Positions 41,163-49,148 of a DNA stretch of 64,000 nt are shown piece after piece. Position 1 is the stretch's first letter; every line of letters begins with the position of its first letter. The notes under the pieces were generated by a model, which was given only the letters and a program-made list of their open reading frames with translations, ran no database searches and was not told the origin of the DNA. Position numbers and translations under genes: made by a program. The DNA is from Streptomyces solicavernae (GTDB lineage: Bacteria > Actinomycetota > Actinomycetes > Streptomycetales > Streptomycetaceae): assembly GCF_029968095.1 (NCBI RefSeq), contig NZ_JASCIR010000010.1, positions 62,001 through 126,000 on the forward strand, in the 5' to 3' direction.

Positions 41163-41491
41163 TGGCCTTCGTACGCGTCTGTGGGCTGAGCGAGCTCGAA
41201 GAGGACACCCCGAAGCGGGTGGAACTCGACGGCACGCCGGTCTCCGTCGTCCAGACCGAGGGCGAGGTGTACGCGATCCACGACATCTGCTCGCACGCGA
41301 ACGTCTCCCTCTCCGAGGGCGAGGTGGAGGACTGCCAGATCGAGTGCTGGCTGCACGGCTCCGCGTTCGACCTCCGCACCGGCAAGCCGTCCGGCCTTCC
41401 CGCGACGCGCCCCGTCCCCGTATACCCCGTAAAGATCGAAGGAGGCAACGTCCTTGTCGACGTACGCGCCTCCCTCACCCAGGAGTCCTGA
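41162..41491 (+). CDS. Rieske-type [2Fe-2S] ferredoxin embedded in the SUF operon
   Basis: 109 residues, cytoplasmic. Both Rieske loops are present: CSHANVSLS (C-x-H) and CWLHGSAFDLRTG (C-x2-H), with GLPATRPVPVYPVKIEGGNVLVDV closing the fold as in bacterial dioxygenase ferredoxins. It sits between sufD (1-bp overlap) and sufC (7-bp gap), a place where streptomycetes and other actinobacteria commonly carry it. It may supply electrons for cluster assembly, but I know of no direct test. Confidence 0.92.
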   Translation: MAFVRVCGLSELEEDTPKRVELDGTPVSVVQTEGEVYAIHDICSHANVSLSEGEVEDCQIECWLHGSAFDLRTGKPSGLPATRPVPVYPVKIEGGNVLVDVRASLTQES

Positions 41492-41498
41492 GGCACCC

Positions 41499-42263
41499 AT
41501 GGCAACTCTAGAAATCCGCGACCTGCACGTCACCGTCGAGGCCGACAACGCCACGAAGGAGATCCTCAAGGGTGTCGACCTGACCGTGAAGCAGGGCGAG
41601 ACCCACGCCATCATGGGCCCGAACGGCTCCGGCAAGTCGACGCTCGCCTACTCCCTCGCGGGCCACCCGAAGTACACGATCACCTCCGGCTCCGTCACGC
41701 TCGACGGCGAGGACGTCCTGGAGATGGAGGTCGACGAACGCGCCCGCGCCGGTGTCTTCCTCGCGATGCAGTACCCGGTCGAGGTCCCGGGTGTCTCCGT
41801 CTCCAACTTCCTGCGCACGTCGGCCACCGCGATCCGCGGCGAGGCCCCCAAGCTGCGCACCTGGGTGAAGGAGGTCAAGGAGACCATGGAGCGCCTCAAC
41901 ATGGACCCCTCCTTCGCCGAGCGCAACGTCAACGAGGGCTTCTCCGGCGGTGAGAAGAAGCGCCACGAGATCCTCCAGCTCGAACTGCTCAAGCCGAAGA
42001 TCGCGATCCTCGACGAGACCGACTCCGGCCTGGACGTCGACGCGCTGCGCATCGTCTCCGAGGGCATCAACCGCGTCCGCGAGCAGGGCGAGGTCGGCAC
42101 CCTCCTGGTGACCCACTACACGCGCATCCTGCGCTACATCAAGCCCGACTACGTCCACGTGTTCGCGGGCGGCCGCATCGTCGAGTCCGGCGGCGCCGAG
42201 CTCGCCGACCAGCTGGAGAACGAGGGCTACGACAAGTACGTGAAGGGTGGCGCAACGGCGTGA
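41499..42263 (+). CDS. sufC: SUF system ATPase SufC
   Basis: 254 residues of an ABC-type ATPase. Walker A GPNGSGKSTLAYSLAGHPKY (about 38-46), Q-loop FLAMQYPVEVPGVSVSNFLR, signature FSGGEKKRHEILQLE, Walker B KIAILDETDSGLDVDAL, and the H-loop VTHYTRILRYIKPDYVHVF. The QYPxEVPGVS and LDETDSGLD patterns set SufC apart from transport ATPases. The ATG at 41499 is taken over an upstream GTG in frame. The stop overlaps sufS by GTGA. Confidence 0.97.
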   Translation: MATLEIRDLHVTVEADNATKEILKGVDLTVKQGETHAIMGPNGSGKSTLAYSLAGHPKYTITSGSVTLDGEDVLEMEVDERARAGVFLAMQYPVEVPGVSVSNFLRTSATAIRGEAPKLRTWVKEVKETMERLNMDPSFAERNVNEGFSGGEKKRHEILQLELLKPKIAILDETDSGLDVDALRIVSEGINRVREQGEVGTLLVTHYTRILRYIKPDYVHVFAGGRIVESGGAELADQLENEGYDKYVKGGATA

Positions 42264-43519
42264 CACAGCAGCTGCCGGGCCTCCTCGACACGGAGACGCT
42301 CCGCAAGGACTTCCCGATCCTGGACCGTGTGCTCCACGACGGCAAAAAGCTCGTCTACCTGGACAACGCGGCGACCTCGCAGACGCCGCGCCAGGTCCTC
42401 GACGTGCTCACCGAGTACTACGAGCAGCACAACGCCAACGTCCACCGCGGCGTGCACGTCCTCGCCGAGGAGGCCACGGCGCTGTACGAAGGCGCGCGTG
42501 ACAAGGTCGCCGAGTTCATCAACGCGCCTTCGCGCAACGAGGTGATCTTCACCAAGAACGCCTCGGAGTCGCTCAACCTCGTGGCGAACATGCTCGGCTG
42601 GGCCGACGAGCCCTACCGCGTGGACAGCGACACCGAGATCGTCATCACGGAGATGGAGCACCACTCCAACATCGTCCCGTGGCAGCTGCTCGGGCAGCGC
42701 ACGGGCGCGAAGCTGAAGTGGTTCGGCCTCACCGACGACGGCCGTCTCGACCTGTCCAACATCGACGAGATCATCAACGAGAAGACGAAGATCGTCTCCT
42801 TCACGCTGGTCTCCAACATCATGGGCACCGTCAACCCGGTCGAGGCGATCGTGCGCCGCGCCCAGGAGGTCGGCGCGCTGGTCTGCATCGACGCCTCCCA
42901 GGCCGCGCCGCACATGCCGCTCGACGTGCAGGCGCTGCAGGCCGACTTCGTCGCCTTCACCGGCCACAAGATGTGCGGCCCGACCGGCATCGGTGTGCTG
43001 TGGGGCCGGCAGGAACTCCTGGAGGACCTGCCCCCGTTCCTCGGCGGCGGCGAGATGATCGAGACCGTCTCGATGCACTCCTCGACGTACGCTCCGGCGC
43101 CGCACAAGTTCGAGGCGGGCACCCCGCCGATCTCGCAGGCCATCGGCCTCGGGGCGGCGGTGGACTACCTCAACTCGATCGGCATGGACAAGATCGCGCA
43201 GCATGAGCACGCGATCACGGAGTACGCCGTGGGACGCCTCCAGGAAGTCCCGGACCTCCGCATCATCGGCCCCACCACGGCCGAGGACCGCGGCGCCGCG
43301 ATCTCCTTCACGCTCGGCGACATCCACCCGCACGACGTGGGCCAGGTCCTCGACGAGCAGGGCATCGCGGTCCGCGTGGGCCACCACTGCGCGCGCCCGG
43401 TCTGCCTGCGGTACGGAATTCCTGCGACCACGCGGGCGTCGTTCTATCTGTACTCCACTCCGGCCGAGGTCGACGCCTTGGTCGAGGGCCTGGAGCACGT
43501 ACGGAACTTCTTCGGCTGA
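42260..43519 (+). CDS. sufS: Cysteine desulfurase SufS (type II)
   Basis: 419 residues, PLP enzyme taking sulfur from cysteine. VYLDNAATSQTP at the N-terminus, the PLP Lys in FVAFTGHKMCGPTGIGVLWG, and the catalytic Cys in VRVGHHCARPVCLRYG (about residue 376). NVHRGVHVLAEEATALYEGARDKVAEFI is typical of the SufS branch. GTG start overlapping sufC by 4 bp. SufU, encoded 51 bp downstream, is its sulfur acceptor. Confidence 0.97.
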   Translation: MTQQLPGLLDTETLRKDFPILDRVLHDGKKLVYLDNAATSQTPRQVLDVLTEYYEQHNANVHRGVHVLAEEATALYEGARDKVAEFINAPSRNEVIFTKNASESLNLVANMLGWADEPYRVDSDTEIVITEMEHHSNIVPWQLLGQRTGAKLKWFGLTDDGRLDLSNIDEIINEKTKIVSFTLVSNIMGTVNPVEAIVRRAQEVGALVCIDASQAAPHMPLDVQALQADFVAFTGHKMCGPTGIGVLWGRQELLEDLPPFLGGGEMIETVSMHSSTYAPAPHKFEAGTPPISQAIGLGAAVDYLNSIGMDKIAQHEHAITEYAVGRLQEVPDLRIIGPTTAEDRGAAISFTLGDIHPHDVGQVLDEQGIAVRVGHHCARPVCLRYGIPATTRASFYLYSTPAEVDALVEGLEHVRNFFG

Positions 43520-43570
43520 GGCCACGGAAACGCCGAGGACACGGGAAACAGGGACGGACAGGGCTGACTG

Positions 43571-44041
43571 GTGAAGCTGGACTCCATGTACCAGGACGTG
43601 ATCCTGGATCACTACAAGCACCCGCACGGACGCGGTCTGCGCGACGGCGACGCCGAGGTGCACCACGTCAACCCGACGTGCGGTGACGAGATCACGCTCC
43701 GGGTGAAGTACGAGGGCGAGCGCATCGCGGACGTCTCGTACGAGGGGCAGGGCTGCTCGATCAGCCAGGCCAGCGCGTCCGTGCTGAACGAACTGCTCGT
43801 CGGCAAGGAACTGGCCGAGGCGCAGCGGATCCAGGAAGTGTTCCTGGAGCTGATGCAGTCCAAGGGCAGGATCGAGCCGGACGACGCGATGGAGGAGACC
43901 CTGGAGGACGCGGTCGCGTTCGCCGGTGTCTCCAAGTACCCGGCACGGGTGAAGTGCGCGCTGCTGAGCTGGATGGCGTGGAAGGACGCGACCGCCCAGG
44001 CATTCGGCGAGGACGAGACCACAGCGAGGAAGACCGCATGA
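43571..44041 (+). CDS. sufU: Sulfur-transfer protein SufU
   Basis: 156 residues. Zinc-binding cysteines are in NPTCGDEITLRV, YEGQGCSISQASASVL and RVKCALLSWMAW, with Asp of CGD as a fourth ligand; this is the SufU rather than IscU pattern. SufU accepts persulfide from SufS and passes it to SufBCD. GTG start (VKLDSMYQDVILDHYKHPHGRG). An 18-residue insert-rich middle (MQSKGRIEPDDAMEETLED) is usual for SufU. The stop overlaps sufT by ATGA. Confidence 0.96.
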   Translation: MKLDSMYQDVILDHYKHPHGRGLRDGDAEVHHVNPTCGDEITLRVKYEGERIADVSYEGQGCSISQASASVLNELLVGKELAEAQRIQEVFLELMQSKGRIEPDDAMEETLEDAVAFAGVSKYPARVKCALLSWMAWKDATAQAFGEDETTARKTA

Positions 44042-44376
44042 GTGACAACGAGACGGCCACGTTGAAGCCGGCCTCCGAGGAGGAGGTCCGCGAGGCGCTG
44101 ATGGACGTCGTCGACCCCGAGCTGGGCATCGACGTCGTCAACCTGGGCCTGATCTACGGCATCCACATCGACGACGCGAACATCGCGACGATCGACATGA
44201 CCCTGACGTCGGCGGCCTGCCCGCTGACCGACGTGATCGAGGACCAGGCGAAGTCGGCCACCGAGGGCCTGGTCAGCGAGCTGCGCATCAACTGGGTCTG
44301 GATGCCGCCGTGGGGCCCGGACAAGATCACGGACGACGGCCGCGAGCAGCTGCGCGCGCTCGGGTTCAACGTCTGA
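44038..44376 (+). CDS. sufT: SufT/MIP18 (DUF59) family iron-sulfur assembly factor
   Basis: 112 residues. DUF59 core: EEEVREALMDVVDPELGIDVVNLGLIYGIHIDDANIATIDMTLTSAACPLTDVIEDQAKSA with the conserved DPE and the single CP of TSAACPLTD, and VNWVWMPPWGPDKIT-like VWMPPWGPDKITDDGREQLRALGF. Related proteins help mature Fe-S proteins. The ATG at 44038 overlaps sufU by 4 bp. It ends the operon; a terminator follows. Confidence 0.93.
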   Translation: MSDNETATLKPASEEEVREALMDVVDPELGIDVVNLGLIYGIHIDDANIATIDMTLTSAACPLTDVIEDQAKSATEGLVSELRINWVWMPPWGPDKITDDGREQLRALGFNV

Positions 44377-44394
44377 GATCCACCCCGTACGTAT

Positions 44395-44434
44395 GCAGGG
44401 GCCCCCGGAACTTTCCAGTTCCGGGGGCCCCTGC
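44395..44434. terminator. Bidirectional terminator after the SUF operon
   Basis: Perfect 17-bp arms (44395-44411 and 44418-44434), loop TTTCCA. It lies in the 66-bp convergent gap between sufT and the membrane-protein gene. Confidence 0.9.
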
Positions 44435-44442
44435 GTGCGTGC

Positions 44443-45831
44443 TCAGCCCTGGTACGGGCCCGGTGCCGGGGCCGGCGTCAGCGGGACGCCCGCCGCCTCG
44501 GCCAGGGTGACGTCCAGGCTCTCCTTGCGGATGCGCTGGTCGACGTAGAGGAGGCCGACGGCGAGCTGCGGGAACAGGGCCGTGACCAGCTGGCCGACGA
44601 GGGCGCCGAGCAGGACGAAGACCATGAACACGCCCATGACGGCGAAGACTTCGGCCGGGTCGGGCTCCGGTCCTGCCGCGCTCAGGCCGGGCATCATCGA
44701 GAACGTGCCGATCATGTTGAACGGGATCTGGATCATGTATCCGGCGACGCCCGCCATCACGTACACGAGCAGCGAGATCCCGAAGATCCGCCACCAGGAG
44801 CCCTGCACGAGGCGGGCGGAGCGGCGCAGCGCGGTGACCGGGCCCGCGGTCTCGAAGACGGCCACGGCCGGGGCCAGGCTGAAGCGCACCCACAGCCAGG
44901 TGACCAGCGGCATCATGGCGAGCAGTCCGAGCAGCCACAGCGCGATGACCGGGCCGGGCGAGGAGCCGTCGTCGACCGAGGCGATCGTGACGGTCAGGGC
45001 GAGGCCGAAGAACAGCAGCAACGGCACGGCCGTGATCAGTGCGCGGAGCAGGCCGGTGCCGAGGACTGACCAGAACCGCGCCATGGTGCGGCGCCAGACC
45101 TCACCGAACCGCGAGGGCCGGCCGAGGACCGCGTCCTGCAGGGCCGCCGGGCAGACCGCGGAGACCATCGCGGACGCCACGACCATCGCGAGCAGCGCGA
45201 ACACATACAGCGAGATGACGGCCACGATCAGCGGCAGCGTGTCGGACCAGGCCGGATCCTCGTAGGCCGGGGTGTCGACGACGGCTTCCAGATGGTCGCC
45301 GACGAACCCGTACGCGATGCCCGCCGCCAGGGCCAGGGCGAGGATGGCGCCGCCGTACGCGATCAGCGATATCCCGAACAGGGACTTCCAGCAGCGGCCG
45401 ACCGTGGTGAAGGTGCCGCCGAGGACGTCGCCGAGCTGCAGCGGGCGCAGCGCGATCACGCCGGGCTTGGGCGCGGGCGGCGGGCCCCACGCGCCCCAGC
45501 CGGGGCCCGCGCCGGGACCGGGCGGGGGATACGGTCCCGGGCCTCCGTACTGCGGGTACTGCGAGTACTGCGGGTACTGCGAGTGCTGCGGGTACTGCGA
45601 GTGCTGCTGGTCCTGCGGGTGTTGCTGGTCCTGCGGGTGTTGCTGCGGGGTCTGCTGCCCGTGCGCCCCGTAAGGCGGCGGTGGTGGTGGTGCCTGCGGT
45701 GCCTGCGGCGGCTGCGGCTGCGGCGGCTGCCTGTCCTGCGGTGGCTGTTCCGTTCCGCCGGGGCCCGCCGCCTCTTCCGGCTGCTCGGCCCCGCCCCGCC
45801 CCTCGTCCATCGACATGCTTCTCGCTCCCAT
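44443..45831 (-). CDS. Multi-pass membrane protein with Pro/Gln/Tyr-rich N-terminal repeats
   Basis: About 462 residues. The first 120 or so are a disordered cytoplasmic tail: a PQ-rich stretch, then HPQDQ, HSQYP and QYSQYPQY repeats, then GPGPYPPPGPGAG. Six or so hydrophobic helices follow (ISLIAYGGAILALALAAGIAYGFVG, LPLIVAVISLYVFALLAMVVASAM, LLRALITAVPLLLFFGLALTVTIA, ALWLLGLLAMMPLVTWLWVRFSL, ISLLVYVMAGVAGYMI, VMGVFMVFVLLGALVGQLVTALFPQLAVGLLYVDQRIRKE). The core resembles the membrane domain found with some glycerophosphodiester phosphodiesterases, but no catalytic domain is present. The ATG at 45831 is used; ATGs at 45816 and 45810 are possible. Confidence 0.75.
   Translation of the reverse strand: MGARSMSMDEGRGGAEQPEEAAGPGGTEQPPQDRQPPQPQPPQAPQAPPPPPPYGAHGQQTPQQHPQDQQHPQDQQHSQYPQHSQYPQYSQYPQYGGPGPYPPPGPGAGPGWGAWGPPPAPKPGVIALRPLQLGDVLGGTFTTVGRCWKSLFGISLIAYGGAILALALAAGIAYGFVGDHLEAVVDTPAYEDPAWSDTLPLIVAVISLYVFALLAMVVASAMVSAVCPAALQDAVLGRPSRFGEVWRRTMARFWSVLGTGLLRALITAVPLLLFFGLALTVTIASVDDGSSPGPVIALWLLGLLAMMPLVTWLWVRFSLAPAVAVFETAGPVTALRRSARLVQGSWWRIFGISLLVYVMAGVAGYMIQIPFNMIGTFSMMPGLSAAGPEPDPAEVFAVMGVFMVFVLLGALVGQLVTALFPQLAVGLLYVDQRIRKESLDVTLAEAAGVPLTPAPAPGPYQG
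45550..45655. repeat. Codon-level tandem repeats in the membrane-protein gene
   Basis: Plus-strand TGCGGGTACTGCGAGTAC-type units repeat across this stretch, coding HPQDQ, HSQYP and QYSQYPQY on the minus strand. Units drift in sequence, so this is an older array than the one at 11513. Confidence 0.7.
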
Positions 45832-45903
45832 GTGTTCGTCCCCCTGGACCGGGACACGGTAGCCGGTCGGGGCCGGGCCGGGCAGGGCGGGCCAGGGCGA
45901 CCT

Positions 45904-45941
45904 GTGTACGCACGTACACAACGTTGTGTACCCTCGTACAC
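45904..45941 (+). promoter_or_regulatory. Operator array and probable leaderless promoter of the SMR-TetR pair
   Basis: Four alternating hexamers, GTGTAC (45904, 45926) and GTACAC (45914, 45936), form two dyads with 4-bp spacers. The middle pair builds a perfect 18-bp palindrome, GTACACAACGTTGTGTAC (45914-45931). TACCCT (45929-45934) fits a -10 with TGTACG (45905-45910) 18 bp upstream as -35, placing the start at the ATG at 45942. A repressor here would cover the whole promoter. TetR-family sites often have this size. Confidence 0.75.
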
Positions 45942-46262
45942 ATGGGATACGGACTGCTGGCCGCGGCCATCGCGGCGGAGGTGGCCGGGACGACGGCCAT
46001 GAAGTACAGCGAGGGCTTCACCAGGCTGTGGCCCTCGCTCGGCACGCTCGCCGGATATCTGCTCGCCTTCACCCTGCTCGCGCAGACGCTGAAGACCATG
46101 CAGGTCGGCACGGCGTACGCGATCTGGGCAGGGGTGGGCACCGCCGCCGTCGCCGTCATCGGCATGCTCTTCCTCGGCGAGTCCACCAGCCTCGCCAAGG
46201 TCGCCGGGATCGCACTCGTCATCGGCGGCGTCGTCCTGCTCAACCTCGGCGGGGCGCACTGA
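45942..46262 (+). CDS. Small multidrug resistance (SMR) family efflux protein
   Basis: 106 residues and four helices. The essential membrane Glu is at 13 (LAAAIAAEVAGTTAMKYSEGFTRLWPS), as in EmrE-type proteins, and GTAYAIWAGVGTAAVAVIGMLFLGE is the conserved third-helix block. Proton-coupled export of cationic compounds is typical. The ATG directly follows the operator array, so the message is probably leaderless. It overlaps the TetR gene by one base. Confidence 0.93.
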   Translation: MGYGLLAAAIAAEVAGTTAMKYSEGFTRLWPSLGTLAGYLLAFTLLAQTLKTMQVGTAYAIWAGVGTAAVAVIGMLFLGESTSLAKVAGIALVIGGVVLLNLGGAH

Positions 46263-46870
46263 TGGCCGCGCGCAGGTACGACCCCGAGCGGCGCCAGCGG
46301 ATCATCGACGCCGCGATCCGGGTGGTCGGCGCCAAGGGCATCGCGGGCCTCAGCCACCGCACCGTCGCCGCCGAGGCCGACGTCCCGCTCGGCTCCACCA
46401 CGTACCACTTCAAGACCCTCGATGATCTCCTGGTGGCCGCGCTGCGGCAGGCCAACGAGGGCTTCGCGAAGGTCGTACGGGAACACGGCGGCGCCCTCGC
46501 CGACCCGGGCGCCGACCTCGCGGCCGAGCTGGCCCGACTCACCGGCGCATGGCTCGACGGCGACCGTCCCGGCGCGGAGCTGGAGTACGAGCTCTACCTC
46601 GCGGCGCTGCGCAGGCCCGCGCTCCGGCCGGTCGCCGCCGAGTGGTGCGAGCAGGTCACCGAGCTGATCGCCCGCCGCACCGACCGGGTCACGGCCCGCG
46701 CGACCGTCGCCCTGATCGACGGGGTCTGCCTGCAGGTGCTGCTCACCGGCGGCGCGTACGACGAGGCGTATGCGCATGAAGTGCTGGCGCGGGTCATCGA
46801 CGGGCCGCAGGCGGGTGAGCCGCGACCGGACGGTGAGACCGGTTCGCCTCGGCGGGGCCGCGCCGGTTAG
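46262..46870 (+). CDS. TetR-family transcriptional regulator
   Basis: 202 residues. N-terminal [57 protein letters not shown]. The C-terminal ligand domain (residues 70-175) has a TetR_C-like pattern, then a charged tail [21 protein letters not shown]. One-base overlap with the SMR gene makes it the likely repressor acting at the palindrome upstream of both. Its stop codon overlaps a TAGGTT -10 match for dapD. Confidence 0.9.
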   Translation: MAARRYDPERRQRIIDAAIRVVGAKGIAGLSHRTVAAEADVPLGSTTYHFKTLDDLLVAALRQANEGFAKVVREHGGALADPGADLAAELARLTGAWLDGDRPGAELEYELYLAALRRPALRPVAAEWCEQVTELIARRTDRVTARATVALIDGVCLQVLLTGGAYDEAYAHEVLARVIDGPQAGEPRPDGETGSPRRGRAG

Positions 46871-46873
46871 GTT
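46868..46873 (+). promoter_or_regulatory. Candidate -10 of a leaderless dapD promoter
   Basis: TAGGTT lies 7 bp before the ATG at 46881, overlapping the TetR stop codon. With the usual 6-8 nt to the start site, the mRNA would begin at the ATG. No Shine-Dalgarno is present, in keeping with this. Confidence 0.5.
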
Positions 46874-46880
46874 TCCTGTC

Positions 46881-47864
46881 ATGACCGACACGACTTCCCG
46901 CACCACCGGCGCCGTCGCCGCCGGCCTCGCCACCATCACCGCCGACGGCACCGTTCTCGACACCTGGTTCCCCGCCCCCGAGCTCACCGTCGAGCCGGGC
47001 CCCGCGGGCACCGAGAAGCTGAGCGCCGACCGCGCCGTCGAACTCCTCGGCGGGGGCGCCGCCCAGGCCATCGGCGAGGACGCCCGCCGCGGCGTCGAGA
47101 TCGTCGCAGTCCGTACGGTCATCGCCTCCCTGGACGACAAGCCGCTCGACGCGCACGACGCGTACCTGCGTCTGCACCTGCTCAGCCACCGCCTGGTGCA
47201 GCCGCACGGCCAGAACCTGGACGGCGTCTTCGGCCTGCTCTCCAACAACGCCTGGACCTCGCTCGGCCCGGTCGCCGTCGACGACCTGGAGAAGGTCCGC
47301 CTCAGCGCCCGCGCCGCGGGCCTGCACCTCTCGGTGACGTCGGTCGACAAGTTCCCGCGCATGACGGACTACGTCGCGCCGCGGGGCGTGCGCATCGCCG
47401 ACGCCGACCGGGTCCGCCTCGGCGCGCACCTCGCCGAGGGCACCACCGTCATGCACGAGGGCTTCGTCAACTTCAACGCCGGCACGCTCGGCACGTCGAT
47501 GGTCGAGGGCCGCATCTCCGCGGGCGTCGTCATCGGCGACGGCTCGGACATCGGCGGCGGCGCGTCCACCATGGGCACGCTCTCCGGCGGCGGCAAGGAG
47601 CGCATCTCCATCGGCAAGCGCTGCCTGATCGGCGCCGAGGCGGGCATCGGCATCGCGCTCGGCGACGAGTGCGTGGTCGAGGCCGGGCTCTACGTCACGG
47701 CCGGTACGCGGGTCACGATGCCCGACGGTCAGATCGTCAAGGCCCGCGAGCTGTCCGGCGCCTCGAACATCCTGTTCCGCCGCAACTCCACGACCGGTGC
47801 GGTCGAGGCTCGGCCGAACAATGCGGTGTGGGGCGGGCTGAACGAGGTTCTGCACTCCAACTGA
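46881..47864 (+). CDS. dapD: 2,3,4,5-tetrahydropyridine-2,6-dicarboxylate N-succinyltransferase
   Basis: 327 residues. Transfers succinyl from succinyl-CoA in lysine/diaminopimelate synthesis. The left-handed beta-helix is visible as hexapeptide repeats: [109 protein letters not shown]. Length fits the long actinobacterial type. Two hairpins follow; the second carries a T-run. Faces dapA, another lysine-pathway gene, on the other strand. Confidence 0.95.
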   Translation: MTDTTSRTTGAVAAGLATITADGTVLDTWFPAPELTVEPGPAGTEKLSADRAVELLGGGAAQAIGEDARRGVEIVAVRTVIASLDDKPLDAHDAYLRLHLLSHRLVQPHGQNLDGVFGLLSNNAWTSLGPVAVDDLEKVRLSARAAGLHLSVTSVDKFPRMTDYVAPRGVRIADADRVRLGAHLAEGTTVMHEGFVNFNAGTLGTSMVEGRISAGVVIGDGSDIGGGASTMGTLSGGGKERISIGKRCLIGAEAGIGIALGDECVVEAGLYVTAGTRVTMPDGQIVKARELSGASNILFRRNSTTGAVEARPNNAVWGGLNEVLHSN

Positions 47865-47923
47865 GGTTGTTCCGGGGCGACTTGCGGGTTCCGTTGACTC
47901 GGTTGCCGTAAGTCGCCCTTCGG

Positions 47924-47955
47924 GCTCGTCCTCAATCGCCGGACGGGCTTTTTTA
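47924..47955 (+). terminator. dapD terminator built from a dispersed repeat copy
   Basis: GCTCGTCC (47924-47931) pairs with GGACGGGC (47941-47948), followed by a seven-T run with one A. A weaker 9-bp stem, GGGCGACTT (47875-47883) with AAGTCGCCC (47910-47918), lies just before. The hairpin loop and arm are copy 2 of the intergenic repeat. Confidence 0.85.
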
Positions 47956-47994
47956 TCGACCTGCGGCCTCGTCCTCAAACGCCGGACGGGCTGA
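47930..47994. repeat. Two copies of the dispersed intergenic repeat
   Basis: CCTCAATCGCCGGACGGGCT at 47930-47949 and CCTCAAACGCCGGACGGGCT at 47973-47992, 43 bp apart. The second lies inside the reading frame of dapA. Confidence 0.8.
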
Positions 47995-48876
47995 ATTTGT
48001 GGCCTCGTACGCCGTCACCAGCCGAGCCGTCCGCCTCTCGTCCGCCGCCCGCAGCGGCGCTCGTACCGGACCTGCGGGCAACCCCAGCGCGCCGAGCAGG
48101 GCCTTCGCCGTGACCGTGCCGGGCAGGCCGTCCGCCATCATCAGCTCGATCAGCGGCAGCGCAAGCCGCTGCAGCAGCGTGGCGCCCGCCGTGTCACCCG
48201 CGTCGAACGCGTCCAGGATCGCGCGCAGCTCCGCGGGTACGACGTTCGCCACCGTGCTGATGTACCCGGCGCCGCCGACTGCGTACAGCGGCAGGATGAA
48301 CTCCTCGCAGCCCGTGTAGTACGCCAACTCCGTGCGTGCCAGGACCTTCTGCGTGCCGAGCAGGTCGTACGCGCAGTCCTTCACGCCGACGATCCGCGGG
48401 TGCTCGGCCAGGCGCAGCACTGTCTCCGGCTCGATGCGGGTGCCGGTGCGATGCGGGATGTCGTAGAGCAGCACCGGGAGGCCCGTGGTGTCCGCGACCG
48501 TACGGAAGTGCTCCTCGATCGCGTCCTGCGGGGGCTTGCTGTAGTACGGCGTGAGCAGCAACAGGCCGTCCGCGCCCGCCTGTTCGGCCTGCCGGGCCAG
48601 CTCCCTGGCGTGTGCGGTGTCCGCGCTGCCGACTCCGGCCACCACCGAGGCCCGGTCGCCGACGGCCTCCCGGACCGCGCGGATCAGGTCGGCCTTCTCG
48701 GCGTCGCTGGTCGTCGGGGACTCGCCGGTGGTGCCGGACAGGACGAGGCCCTCGCAGCCCTTGTCGACGAGCCGCACGGCCAGCCGCCCCGCGCCGTCCG
48801 GGTCGAGGGCGCCGGAAGCGTCGAAGGGCGTGATCATCGCGCAGAGGGCGCGGCCGAGGGGCGAGGCTGAGGTCAT
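47953..48876 (-). CDS. dapA: 4-hydroxy-tetrahydrodipicolinate synthase family protein
   Basis: 307 residues, TIM barrel of the DapA/NanA superfamily. Landmarks: ALCAMITPFDASGALDPDGAGRLAVRLVDKGCEGLVLSGTTGESPTTSDAEKADLI (the GTTGE substrate loop), LLLTPYYSKPPQDAI with catalytic Tyr, and the Schiff-base Lys in RIVGVKDCAYDLL. Making dihydrodipicolinate from pyruvate and aspartate semialdehyde is the likely role, and the neighbouring dapD fits, although streptomycetes often have several DapA-like proteins. ATG at 48876 is preferred. The last 14 residues (NSARPAFEDEAAGR) are encoded by the dispersed repeat and are not part of the fold. Confidence 0.92.
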   Translation of the reverse strand: MTSASPLGRALCAMITPFDASGALDPDGAGRLAVRLVDKGCEGLVLSGTTGESPTTSDAEKADLIRAVREAVGDRASVVAGVGSADTAHARELARQAEQAGADGLLLLTPYYSKPPQDAIEEHFRTVADTTGLPVLLYDIPHRTGTRIEPETVLRLAEHPRIVGVKDCAYDLLGTQKVLARTELAYYTGCEEFILPLYAVGGAGYISTVANVVPAELRAILDAFDAGDTAGATLLQRLALPLIELMMADGLPGTVTAKALLGALGLPAGPVRAPLRAADERRTARLVTAYEATNSARPAFEDEAAGR

Positions 48877-49066
48877 GCGTGCAGTCTCGGTACGCGGTGG
48901 CACGGATTCCACTTAATTCTGCTTCAGGGTACGGGTAAGCGGCGCTACACCCAGGGTGACGGGGTGTGAACGTCCGCTCGCCCGAGGGGCGTTGCGGGCG
49001 TGCTCCGGCGGCGGGGGCGTGCCGGGAAGCGGCGCCGGCTGGTCCGAAGGGGGCGGTCGAACGCGC

Positions 49067-49097
49067 TTGACCTCAACCGGAGTTCACGTTCGAGCAT
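49067..49097 (+). promoter_or_regulatory. Candidate MerR-type promoter of the ABM-domain gene
   Basis: TTGACC at 49067-49072, then a 19-bp spacer to GAGCAT (49092-49097). The spacer holds an imperfect dyad, ACCTCAAC (49070-49077) and GTTCACGT (49082-49089). A 19-bp spacer with a central dyad is the mark of MerR-family activation. No merR gene is adjacent. Confidence 0.5.
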
Positions 49098-49148
49098 GGT
49101 GATCACGGCGCCGCCCGGGGCCGTGCCCGTATCGACAGGGAGGTCACC

